Shown here: one piece after another, positions 11,980 to 23,583 of the stretch
How positions within the stretch are numbered: the stretch's first letter is position 1
Layout: each line of letters begins with the position of its first letter
Source of the DNA: Batillaria attramentaria
Taxonomy: Eukaryota; Mollusca; Gastropoda; Batillariidae
Reading direction: 5' to 3'
Length of the DNA: 64,000 nucleotides
Assembly: GCA_018292915.2 (NCBI GenBank)
Contig: JACVVK020000320.1
Coordinates: forward strand, 687,001 to 751,000
Position numbers and translations under genes: made by a program
The notes under the pieces: model-generated
Database searches by the model: none
Told to the model about the DNA's origin: nothing
What the model saw: the letters and a program-made list of their open reading frames with translations, nothing else

Positions 11980-12150
11980 TGAGCTGGGATAGCCGAATGT
12001 TAGAGCGTTGGATTTCAATGCTCGGGTCGTGAATTCGATTCCCGGCTGGGGCCAAATATTTGTGCTGGCCTTTTTCTCATTGCCCCGTCTTTGATATCAC
12101 CCATGCGTGGTGGAAAAGGACGTTAAACTCCCAAACACCCACCTTCTCTC
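11980..12150 (+). mobile_element. tRNA-derived SINE, family B, copy 2
   Basis: The head reads GGGATAGCCGAATGTTAGAGCG, the B-box is ATTCGATTCCCGGCTGGGG, and the end is GGACGTTAAACTCCC. It is closely similar to the 7665 and 25596 copies. Confidence 0.78.
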
Positions 12151-12215
12151 TCTCTCTCACTGACCCCGAGGGATAACTGTCGTTGAATTGTGTGTGCGCG
12201 GTCAGTGCGTGTGCC

Positions 12216-12273
<58 letters not shown>

Positions 12274-12288
12274 TGTGTGTGTGTGTAA
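12216..12288 (+). repeat. (TG)n(GA)n(TG)n microsatellite
   Basis: TG repeats pass into GAGAGA and back to TG. A related (TG)n-G14 tract lies at 12840-12879. Confidence 0.9.
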
Positions 12289-14687
12289 ATTCTTTCATCG
12301 GGATGATAATATGATGTTTGTCAAAGTAAGCCAGTTGTTCCGCTAAATCTGAGAACTGATTGGCTATGATGACTGATCACGCAAGCGAAATCTGGGCGAA
12401 ACTGAGCCCGTGTGAACTGACTTCAGTATTGTTCGTTACTGTACAAACGCACGCAGCTAGTGTATTGTGAAACTATATAAGCGATAAGCCAGCTCTCTCA
12501 CAGCCGGTTCGATCAGAACTCAGCCATAAAACTGACTTGACCCAACTGACTCAAAACACAGTCATGTCACAGTCAAGCGAGACTTGAAGACTCACTGACG
12601 TCAGACTGAGTAGGTCAGCGAGGATACGTGATCCTTTAGTTGTACACAGTGTGACTGAGCCGAGTTAGCGGCGGTTAGTGGTGTAACAACTGTCACTAAA
12701 AACGGCGTGGACGGAAACCCAAGTTCTCCGCCCCGCGTATGTTCTACAGCGTTAATGTGACACACCTATCGTTTTCACCTGGTGCTCACACACACACACA
12801 CACACTTCAGTGCGTGAGCCGGGGACGGGTGGGGGGACGGGTGTGTGTGTGTGTGTGTGTGTGTGGGGGGGGGGGGGGTGTTTGCGGACTTTTGCTCTGT
12901 GGCGGCTTAGTAAAACCAAACCCGGCCCGTATCACAATCAGTCTTGTAACAGCGGCCCTCCAGTCCAGTGTTATCATACATGTAATACTGACGCTCAGGC
13001 TGTTCAGAACACGGACCCAAGCCGGTTTACTTACTAGTACTGCTCAGGGCCGAACAGTCAGTAAATAATGAAGAGCTGCGCGGCACATCAGTAGTACAGG
13101 AGGGCATAAACGACTTGAAAACAACGACTTGTACACCAAATGTTTAAGCTGTAAACTTTGAAGTACGGCCATTCAAATCAGTCTGAGACCGTTGTGAGAT
13201 TCAAACCGACTTGCCCCTCCCCCTCCTTCATCTCCCTCACTGAGTACACACTCGTCGGTAGCCTTTAAATATTGCCGAGTTGAGTAAATACGCACATCAT
13301 AACACACAGCAATGGAACGGCCGCGCCGCGCCGATACTCTCATGGTATGCACTCACGAAAAACTGACAAACATACCTACAGTCGGTATTCCAACTGCAGT
13401 TCACAGATCCATCCACCCTGCCGCTGCACTGACGAACAGTCACGATAACCTGGCACTGATTTGTCTCTCTGCAGGGTAAAATACTTCCCTCTCACAAAAC
13501 ATCGACGTGTACATGTTAGAACGTTAGACCAGAGCCGTACTATAGCCAATCTGATGTCCTAAAATCTGACGTGTAGCGCTGCGCGTAATACTGTACGTAC
13601 TCCACATGACCGACAGTTCGTCTAGTGTTTTGAGTCAGCCGGTGTGGGTATTTACAACTGTCCTGACCCTAGGACACAAATGGAGATAATCTCTGTATAG
13701 CTATTTCCGCCTTCTCAGTCTCTGGCGGGCGCGGTCATCATTGAGTTTCAGTCACTGACAAACTGTGTGCACGCTCGTGACCCCAAGAGTCGCTTTCACG
13801 GCTATTGAAACGGTGGCCTGTGAATGGGCGCAGGAGTGTTGCCGGTACACAGTCAGTCCACAGCGAGATGCAAACTGACAGCTAACTGAACTTTTTGTTG
13901 CGAACTTAACGAAATGATGCTGGATAACGAGATCATTGTTATTAAAGTATCAATTGACACATGTTTAATCAGGCACAATCGCGCTTTACATTTCCTGCTC
14001 AGTAGAAGCAAACATAATTCCGTCACCATTAATTTTTCCGTCCTCGCCGCGGCCATCAAGTGTCCACCGAAAGGCTCGTTTCCGGAAAAAAAGAACCGGT
14101 TAAAACGGTTACACCGAAACTACAGCAGATATTAAACATGCACACATATATCCGGCAGTTCACCATCCGCTCTAAAAGTAAGTAAGCCGGCTGTCACTTG
14201 ACTGACATAACGCCTGTCACCGAGTCGCCCAAATGCAGGATGACTGATTTGCACCCCGACTCGCACAGCTGGGGTACATTTGCACGCCCTGCAAATGACT
14301 GGGATTCATTTGCACACCCCAGTACGCAAACTGAGCCTAATTAAGTGGTCTATCCGAGCCCGGCACCTGTCAGTCTGACCCTCCTCTGAGGACGGCCGGC
14401 CTACAGTCCCGGCGGCGCCCGGTCTTAGAACTGGACACTGACACAGATCATTATCAAGGGAATATACATTTCATGCATAAGCCCAACACAGAGAAATTTT
14501 CAAGTGCGTTCCCAAACAAGGTCACTGTGCACCGCGGGGAGTGGGGAGTGTCGTTATCGCCTGAGCTGTCTGCTGTTAACGCACCCGGCCGAGCGTTTTG
14601 AAAATCTATTTTTGTCAGTGTCAAGGATGGGTGTATCGTCACTTGTGTCTTCCTGCTTTGCCGGCTCCTGTCCACCGCAAGTCTGAT

Positions 14688-14724
<37 letters not shown>

Positions 14725-15184
14725 CAATAAATTAATGATCCTTTATTTTACAACGGAAGAGAGAGAGGAACTACTATCTAGCGACATATAGATACAGTGT
14801 ATGTGAGTGGCTCTCCCAACAAAATCAACAAGTCGAGTCAAAATGTTTATTATTACAGAAACACACCATGAACAGCAGCAGCAGCATAAACACCTTTCAT
14901 TGCACAAAATAATGTCATTCTGGATAAGGATTTTTCATTGATGTTATGCTACCGTTACCTGGAAAAACTGTCTTTTTTTTTCTTCTTCTTTTCAGATAAC
15001 AGTCGCATGGTCAGTCAGTTTTTCAAGGATACTAGCCGCACAAGGATCTAGCAGAAACATATCACAGGAAGACTATCCCTTGGCCTTCACATGCTCTGAA
15101 CATTCCATGTCAAAGGAGACCATGCAAAAGTCCTTGACAGCCTCTTGTCACAAAGACCTGTGCAGGAATACCTGTACACTGTAT

Positions 15185-15600
15185 AGACATCCTGTGTAGA
15201 GGTTCATGTCACTGAGACAGCTGTTAACAGTTTTCTTTAGACTTCCTGTGTAGAGGTTCATGTCAGTGGGACAGCCGTTAACAGTTTAGACTTCCTGTGT
15301 AGAGGTTCATGTCAGTGGGACAGCCGTTAACAGTTTAGACTTCCTGTGTAGAGGTTCATGTCAGTGGGACAGCCGTTAACAGTTTAGACTTCCTGTGTAG
15401 AGGTTCATGTGAGTGGGATAGCCGTTAACAGTTAAGACTTCCTGTGTAGAGGTTCATGTCCGTGGGACAGCTGTTAACAGTTTAGACTTCCTGTGTAGAG
15501 GTTCATGTCACTGAGACAGCTGTTAACAGTTTAGATTTCCTGTGCAGAGGTTCATGTCAGTGGGACAGCTGTTTAGACTTCCCATGTAGAAGTCTCTGTT
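15185..15600 (+). repeat. Minisatellite, 49-bp unit, about eight copies
   Basis: Repeats start with ACTTCCTGTGTAGAGGTTCA and end with GTTAACAGTTTAG. Copies starting at 15241 and 15290 show an exact 49-bp period. The outer copies are diverged (TCACTGAGACAGCTG versus TCAGTGGGACAGCCG) and the first is about 52 bp. It lies just past the SNRNP25 poly(A) region. There are no unique spacers between units, so it is not a CRISPR array. Confidence 0.92.
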
Positions 15601-15644
15601 CATGTCACAACCAGACATTTTTATTACAATTTTATTTTTTACAA

Positions 15645-15945
15645 CTTCATTGTCCCTTTGTGGAAATTCGGGTTGCTTCCCCCAGTAAAAGCGCGTTGTC
15701 GCAGTGCAGTGCCACCCAATACCTATCCTTTTTTATTTCAATTTTGCTGGAGGAGGAAAGCCGGATAACCCGGAGAGAAACCCCCAGTAGGCAGCCCGGT
15801 AGCCACAAAAAAAAAACGGTATCACATATCACAGCTGGACCTGGGCTCGAATCAACACTTCATTGCCGTGATGGCAGTGACAGCCTTTCAGTAGCGCAGC
15901 AGCCCAGTTCGACGCCCTGCCTATTAGACCACCACTCACCCTATG
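15645..15945 (-). mobile_element. tRNA-derived SINE, family D, copy 1
   Basis: Read on the minus strand it begins with a tRNA-like head with a GATTCGAGCCC-type B-box and runs through TTCTCTCCGGGTTATCC to a GGGACA end. A second copy in the same orientation lies at 24425-24705. It sits in the SNRNP25 3' region. Confidence 0.75.
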
Positions 15946-15983
15946 TGACCTCTCAGTTTCATGAGAAACATGGAATTCTCATT

Positions 15984-16410
15984 TCATCTCTCTCGAAGCC
16001 GTTTGATGAATGTCACTTCTTCTCGATTTCGGATGCCATAGCTGTAACAGATAGCGATATTCTATTGTCTGATTCACTGAAATGGAAACAAAACAAAACA
16101 ACAACAGCAACACCCCATAAAAAAAAAACATCTACAGTAAATGTTGCATCCACCCATAAAATGTGTAAATTTCTCAAATGATAGTTCCATTTTTTTGCTG
16201 ACACATCTGCTGTGATGTTGAAAAAATTAACCTATTGTTCTGTCAGCTACACACAAAAAATTAAAATGTCAGCTATCAAAAATAACACGACCATGAAAGG
16301 AAGCAGCATGTACGTTTTCACAGACAGATACTCACTCTTTGAGTCGTTTGTTGTCATTAGTCAGCTTCTCTCCATTGTAATACAGCCAGTAGCGCCGCCA
16401 GACATACCGC

Positions 16411-16472
<62 letters not shown>

Positions 16473-18913
16473 CTTTATAGTATTTTACATCATGCTCAGA
16501 TATATTGCCTGGATAACACACACAGAGCCACACTGTGTGTGTGTTTTCTGAAGCAGGTATTTCACAAACATATAAAAACATAGATAATATATATATATAT
16601 ATAAACATTACACAGTATCAGTTCATCGTTCTGTCCCATTTCTCTTGTAACGGAAATTTTGGCTGCTCCCTCTGGCATTAACCCCAAAACCAGAATCTTG
16701 AGAGAACACATAACTGGACCACCTCTCCTACAGAGTAAAGGTTTGCAGCTCTTAGTCTTACCAGCTGATGCCAATGGGCCCACCCCCTCTGCGTGTCAGA
16801 CGTAACATGATGAAACGCTTGATTCCGTGCTTCAGGTCTAGGACTGTTGCCTCTTGTTTCACCAGTACAGCTGCAACAGCAGTAAGAACATTAAAGGTAT
16901 CAATACTACCAGTTTTAGGCTCATGGTAGTTCGGGGCTTATACTCATCGTTCTGGACTGTTATGGTGGCGTCTAGTATCACACCACTAAGACACATGCAC
17001 AAATACATGCACAGAGAGGCTTGCGTTCAGCTGACTGAAGCCAAAATGCAGTAGCCGATGGCATTATTGGAACTGAATGAACCTAGACTCTAGAGTGCAG
17101 TCCCCTTTCACCAAGCAGCTGACAAGAAGTTAAACTAATAAAGCCTTGTGACGGTAACAGTAGTATCTTTAACATCGGAAGTACTGCAGCAACATGAACA
17201 TCAATATAGCAGCAACAGCAATAGCAACACCACTGTTTAAACTTAAAGACCCTTTCTTTACTTTTAATAACCTTTTGTATGCTGACGCAAACAAAAGCCA
17301 ACTGAAGAATCTTCCTTCAGAAATCCATAATGAGGGTAATGATGGATCTTTTATCAACATTATTTATAGTTGTTCATATACAGTCAAACCTGTGTAAGGC
17401 GGTCACCCAAGGGACCGGGTCAAACTGACCGCCTTAGACAGGTGACCGGGTTATCCAGAGTGGCAGGTCAACAGCTAGCATGTCAGGGGATCATCTGGGG
17501 TGACCAGGTTAGACAGTGGCATAGCTTATACAGGTGACCGCCTTGGCAGGTTCGACTGTATATCCAATTTTCATTTTACATAAATTTGCAACAAAAGAAA
17601 GCAAAAACCAGAATAAATAGTCAACATAATGTATTAGTATGAACTTGTATGTTAATTGTTACCAAGTATATTTTACAATTTAAAACTTGACTAAAAATCT
17701 CAAAAACCTGATTGACTTACGCATGACATCCTCATCACCACGTCTCACATTCACTACCATAGCTTGTCCGTACTCCAGAGCAATCATAGAATTTACCTCT
17801 TCCAAGGTCACGTACGGGTGAAGGTCTTTGAGAAGAGGATCATTCTAAACACAAAGATAAAAATGAAAACAAAGCAAATTAATTTTAATAAGGTACAAAG
17901 AAAGTCTTCCTCCTTCTCATCTGTCCCTTCTTTACTACATTAGCCAATGCATTAATGCACTCAAGTATGATGGTTTGTAATAATATACATGGTAAACACC
18001 AGTAAGTTAGAGCTTTGAAAGTAGAATTGCCCCCACCCCCCTCCCCACCCACCCTCCCACACACACACACCTCCCTCCCCACTGATGTCAACTCCCAACA
18101 CGTAACTTTTTTTTTTTTTTTTTTTTTGCTGCCCCAACTCTTTGCTGGCTCCAATCGTGTTCCTCCGTGGTAATGGTAATGGGTGGAATCCACGGAATGC
18201 TCGGAAGTTGGGGCAATTTTTATTATGCATGATGATGGAGATGAGATGGTCCGTGTGGTTTGGGACTGCGGGACAGGGCCGCATTCCACGCTTCCTGTCA
18301 TAAATATCCCAGCATTAACCAGGCCCGGGAACTACGGCACCTGTGGTGCCGGCCGTGTAATCATCCACATCATAAGACGTGTCATACCAAGGGAAGCACC
18401 CCCAAAGTCGCACCCGTGAAGTGGGTGAATCTCAGCTGTGTGGCAACAGCCTCCCCATTGGGCCCATAGCACACCCGCTCTGGGTAGGAGCCGACCTAGG
18501 TTGGAAAAATCCCGCTTGCCTCGGCTGGGACTCGAACCCGGGTCTCCCGGTCCATAGTCCGAAGTGCTAACCACTACACTACGGGGGCCGGTATCACGTA
18601 ACTTTCAGAAGTCTGTGGGAGGAACTGTAAGAAAAAACAAAACTGACAAATAAAACATCTTTTAAAGTAATTAATTCACCGACTGCAATTGAAAACTCAC
18701 AGAAATCAAACCAGCAACTGTGTCCTGTACTACATGCATGATCTCCCTGTGTGACAAGACTTCAACGTTCTCCTCTTTGAATTCCCTCGTTTCTTCTTCA
18801 GACCGTTTGTGACCTGATGTTTCTGCCCTGTCGCACTGGACGCTGCCTTCAGTTTCACTGGCTTTCACCAAAGTCTCCATGGTGCTCAGTGCACCCACCT
18901 CTTTACCTGCCAT
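15984..18913 (-). CDS. SNRNP25: U11/U12 snRNP 25 kDa protein
   Basis: This is a component of the U11/U12 di-snRNP of the minor spliceosome, with a ubiquitin-like fold, acting in the nucleus. The minus-strand exons are 18913-18701, 17844-17721, 16870-16762, 16410-16336 and 16041-15984; all phases join, giving 192 residues. Diagnostic stretches in order are NDPLLKDLHPYVTLEEVNS, IALEYGQAMVV, MPVLVKQEATVLDLK, RYVWRRYWLYYNGEKLTNDN and KDYGIRNREEVTFIKRL, all aligned with human SNRNP25 (132 residues). The N-terminal 60 or so residues are an acidic, lineage-specific extension. The Met lies in a good context (GAGCCATGG). An acceptor-like TTGTAG just upstream and a donor at 19218/19217 suggest a non-coding first exon. 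Exon 4 uses an acceptor embedded in a (TG)n microsatellite. POLR3K lies about 13 kb downstream on the same strand. Confidence 0.95.
16412..16470. repeat. (CA)n microsatellite forming the acceptor context of SNRNP25 exon 4
   Basis: On the minus strand this is about 29 TG units running directly into GCAG and the first base of exon 4 at 16410. A normal pyrimidine tract is absent: the TG run itself occupies that position. Confidence 0.92.
17379..17560. mobile_element. MITE with TACAGTCAAACCTG termini (SNRNP25 intron 2)
   Basis: The left end TACAGTCAAACCTG (17379-17392) is inverted at the right end as CAGGTTCGACTGTA (17547-17560), 13 of 14 matching. The ends are flanked by TA. The inside is built from repeated GGTGACCG(C/G)(C/G)TT blocks. 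Length is 182 bp. Termini and the TA target fit a Tc1/mariner-type non-autonomous element. Confidence 0.75.
18107..18595 (-). mobile_element. tRNA-derived SINE, family E, with A tail (SNRNP25 intron 1)
   Basis: On the minus strand the head reads CCCCCGTAGTGTAGTGGTTA and has the B-box GGTTCGAGTCCCAGC. The body passes TTTTTCCAACCTAGGTCGG and the element ends in an A20 tail (T run at 18107-18127 on the plus strand). Only one copy is seen in this window. Confidence 0.75.
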
Positions 18914-19319
18914 GGCTCAAAGATGCACCTACAAAGACATAGTCATGTTCATCAGAATGCAATAGTACTTCATGGCCCGAGTTAAATAAGTACATGTGTA
19001 GCGTCAACTTAGCAAGGAGTTTGTGAGAAATTGCGGTGAATTGATTGCCTTTCCTGTCTTCCCTCGCTCCTGCCACCAAGCATCATCACTTTTGAAGATC
19101 GGAACTGATTTGCCAAAACTTAAAGAGTGAACTAAGATGTGTAATCGGCGCACGTTCCACTCTAACTTCATGCAAACCTTGAAACTTCGAATACACGTGT
19201 ACTTTCGCCTTTCTCACCTGGTCGCCACAAGAGAGACAAGCGAAGGGACGCAACTGAGAAATACAGAGTAAAGCTAAACAACATCTTTTTTTTCCCCGTA
19301 AAGTCTCAATGATTTTCAC

Positions 19320-20558
19320 TTACGTGCTCCAGGCATGTAGAATGAAAATGTTTTAACAACAGAAGGCCATTTCTCTGAATGCTGGTCATTAGGACTCTAG
19401 TCATACGTTGATTACGTAAATTGCCATTTTGGATTGAAGCTAACAAGCAAAATTAACTGAATGTATCACAATCGTGAAATAATGTCTCTTCCCTTCTTCG
19501 TTTCCTAACCAGTTTAAGATAGACCAATAGCGTTATTTATAACCAGAGCAGAAGTGTAAGTAAAAGATATGTGTGAATGTTTCAGAATGTGTTTGGTATC
19601 CAGCTTTATACATGAGCACAGAGTTGTCGTAGCAGAGCAATATTTCGTAGCCAACAGAATTGTGTCCCCAAGTCGGGTCATGAGACACAGAAAAGGGTGG
19701 ACACTAACGTTTTGGATCCTATGGCAGCTTTAGATTGAAGGGCACGAAAGTTATGTAGCAGCACCTGCCAGAGTGTTCAGAAGACCATGGAAAAAGCATC
19801 CTGATTGTAAGTGAATACATTATTGTCTAACATCAGCAGAGAATTTCAGTGAGAACATCAGTGAACCTCATGATTGTGTTGTGTGATCACTGATGTGACT
19901 CAGTGAATTTTACGCCTTGGTAAGTTCGTTCCACGTTTTTCTGTCTTTGGCGGCTGTCATATGCAAGGTTGACTCACTGGGCGGAAACTGAGACAGGAAT
20001 CAAATTAGCGTCGAGTCTTTGGGGGATTTCCCATTAGCATCAGAAACAGTCAGGCCGGCTTCCCTGTCGACTGTTTTTGGCGGTGATCACAAATGGAACG
20101 ATTGTGCTTACTGAGACAGTGACTTGATGATGGTCGTTACAGACACATGTACATCAGCTGACTTTGTCATGCTGTGCATAGCATGATCCAAAGGCGTATG
20201 CTGCAGGTGTAACTGAATCGTCTCGTGTTGTCAGATACTGACAACTCAGAACTTGATCTGGTGCGATGGCCAGGCTGTGGGAACTGGCAGTTGGAATTGG
20301 CCTAGTAATGGATTAAACAAGACTTTGTATGATCTTAGAAAAATAGCAGTTGGCTATACTTCCTTTACAGCTAAATCATCTTCTTTATTTCTTCAAGAAA
20401 TTTGGGAATTCTGTTTTGGAATACAGACAGTGCACGACATCTAGAGGTAACATGTCGCTGGCTGTCGCTCAGTGTGCATATTGCATAAAGAATTTCTTGT
20501 GATACTGACAGGTAAGGCAGGACTAGTTCATCAGATCTACAAAAGCAAGCCAGCAAAT
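19320..20558. other. Intergenic, probable divergent promoter region of SNRNP25 and the sphingomyelinase gene
   Basis: The two genes are transcribed away from each other with starts about 1.65 kb apart. No repeat family or coding exon is recognised between them. The core promoters cannot be placed by eye. Confidence 0.35.
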
Positions 20559-21392
20559 ATGAAGCAAGAAACTGTTCTCAGTGTGGCCATCTTGACAGTG
20601 GCAACCCTTCTCATTCACTCTGCATCCTCCAAGCCGCTGCTGTTTGAAAGTGCTTGGCGTGAAGCACTGCGTCGAAACTTTGTGGCAGCTGTTGAAGGTT
20701 TGGAGCACCATTCTGTTGGTAAGATTCATGTTGGAAGATCCTGCTCCCTTTGGGGCTCAGATGTGCAAGTTTTACATTTTGTAAGCCACTTAGAAAAAGA
20801 CTTTAATGGGACGTATCAAAGGAAAGGTGCAAAATTGTGAACTAAAATGAATATATTAACTGTTTCACGGAACACATTTTCAGTGGTTTTAAATCAGAGA
20901 CACACCAAAAGCATAGGTAATCTCAGGATCAAGGTAAATATTGAAAATTTGGCATCAAAAATGTTTTCCGTAATTTACCTTTAAATTTCTTCCATTTCTT
21001 ATTTCAGGTGAACAAATGTATTACAACTTTGAAATGCTGATGGATCTTGATTGTTAATGTACACAGTAACATTGCAGACAACTATACAAGTGTTAATTTA
21101 TTTCACATGTGATGTTTGGTACTTGTTTACATCTATGCCCGTGCTGTGTCTTTCTGGCACTAGTGGCAGTCTCACCACAAGCATCTCCATTAGCAGCGCA
21201 GGCTGGGAGCTCACGTCTGAGAGGTTTGACATGCGAGGTGTGCAAGGAAGTGGTTAGTTTTGCTCAGTACTGGTCAGAACGGGGCTCCACACATGAACAG
21301 ATCGAGAAACTTGCCACAACGACCTGCATCTACCTCGGCATTGAGACGGAGCGTGTCTGCATCGGTATTGTGAAAATGTTTCAGGTGAGTGT

Positions 21393-21423
<31 letters not shown>

Positions 21424-23511
21424 TCAGTATTGTGTACACACAGGAGTGTGTCAGTATTATCATGTACACAGTACACACTGGAGTTTGTCAGTACGTGTAG
21501 TGCCTGTACAAACTGTCTGAACTGAATTTGTTTGATTTCTGTGTTTTGACTATCGACTCCTAATGCCACACCCCAATCTATACCACCACTCCTCATCATA
21601 AGTTACTTGCCTTATAAAGACTTTTCTGTTTTCTGGTGTTTTGCTTGTGCTTCTAGTTATGATGACTGGGTCAAATTCACCCTTAACCTTTACGCATCGG
21701 GACGCGAACCGACTCGCGTCATTCTCAACAGCCGTAGGCACCGAGCCGCGAACCGATTCGCGTCATCCTAAACGGCCAGCAGCTGCATGCGCGTCAGCAG
21801 GGAAGTAGGTTACTGGCCAAGCTCGCGATGTCAAAGAGTTAACTCATAATTTATGTATACAGCAGAAATGTGTTGATGATGATGGAGACTTGATATAGTG
21901 CAGGACTCTCCCCCCCAAAAATGAGTGCTTAACTCAATTAGAGAGACGTTTCAGCAGAGAGATTGGGTGTGTGTGTGTGTGGGGGGGGAGGGGGGGGATT
22001 AATTGTTAATAATTTTGTGGCGCATTTCTGAAACACTCACTGTATATAAACATTTATAATGACTCCAAAATACCTACAGGATGCATAAATTTATACTTGT
22101 CAAGTTGTGTGCAGTTTTCTGAATCTCTCTTGTCACAGTGATATAAGGTATACATGCACACTTTGCAGGATGAAGTGTTGACAGTGTTTGAAAACCTGAT
22201 ACTCAGTCCGGACGAAGTGTGTGGGATTCTTGTAGGCAGCGAATGTGGCACGCCTTACGACCCATTGGCCAACTGGAACATCTCACTTCCTGACACGCCT
22301 AAACCGCCAGTCATACCCCATGTTCTACCCAAGGTATATCTTCGTCAGTAATATTACCTGAGACTTGTGAGAGAGACCGAGTCCTACCCCCTGCAGCCAC
22401 AACTTCTCCTAAATGTTTTGCCAAAGCTTTACCTGTGGAAAAGAACTGAACAACAAAATTCAGTTTTCTTTAGATTTTTGCAGTTACATGTATTAGGACA
22501 ATTGATACCATGTTGGTGTATGTTATGTAGAAGCCTATTTCCCTCCTCAGCAGTCATCAGTACTTGTCTTCTCTAAATTCATCACAGAAACTTGAAAATG
22601 CCCAGAATTACCAAGCTTTGCATGTAGCAGAGTTCTCCATTGCAAAACATGCATTAAATGGTAACTCTTGCCTGACTTGCACACTGCATTAAAAAATCTG
22701 AAAATATTTGGGTGATTGGAAGAGAACAAGCTGAATGCGGAATCCTGATGCACCATACTAAATGTGTTGAGGTGTTGTGATCGTATTATTGACTGTGACA
22801 GCCTGGAGCGCCTACTCTCCGTGTTTTGCACCTGACTGACATCCATCTTGACTCCTCGTACGTGCCAGGCAGCAAAGCAGACTGCGGTGAGCCCCTTTGT
22901 TGCCGTGCCAATGATGGCAAACCAGGTATGTTTGTGTGTTAGAATACTTTGTTATTCTATACAGGCAGATCACAATGCATGCATGCATACTTGCATACAC
23001 ACAAAATGTACTTGTAATCTTACTCACATCCATACATATCCAGTTAAACAGATGACTTAGATTGTGATCTTGCAATACTGTAAAAAAACTGTCTTAATAG
23101 TAAGTAGTACAGAGTGTGGTGCTCTGTTGGAGTAACCTACTGGGAGTGATCCTCTCTCCCCTCCATCCCTGCCGCCTCCCCCAACTGTTTGCTGACGTCT
23201 GACTTTCTCTGGTGTAGATCCCGGTAACAGTGGTGCAGGTCAATATGGCGATTACCGTGACTGCGACACACCGTTGTGGACGCTGGAACTTCTGTTCTCC
23301 CATCTGCAGGCCAAGCAGGACGAGGTACATTCAGTACACTATGAACATCATTCATACCAGTTTTATCACCCTAGCCATGTCAAAGTAATGGAAATTTGCA
23401 GAAAACTTGGATCAGTAATGATAAAATACCACAAGATATTTTTCCTCCAAGTTTTTAAATTACATGTAATTAAAGTTTCTGAGGATGTGAAGGATCCATG
23501 TACCAGTACTA

Positions 23512-23583
<72 letters not shown>

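Larger units (their letters stand above)
11520..15180. other. Intergenic region upstream of the GPCR, no gene recognised
   Basis: The block holds one SINE, TG/GA microsatellites, an A22 run at 11772-11793, a (GA)n run at 14693-14720 and a conspicuous density of ACTGAC/CAGTCA words. Reading frames at 13853-14135 on both strands have no splice context or family resemblance. Part of it presumably carries the GPCR promoter, which I cannot place. Confidence 0.4.

Noticed and set aside
13853..14135. Overlapping frames on both strands upstream of the GPCR gene
   Set aside because: No conserved motif, no clear splice sites and no start context.
15185..15600. CRISPR-like regular array
   Set aside because: The units are directly tandem with no unique spacers, and the genome is eukaryotic; this is a minisatellite.
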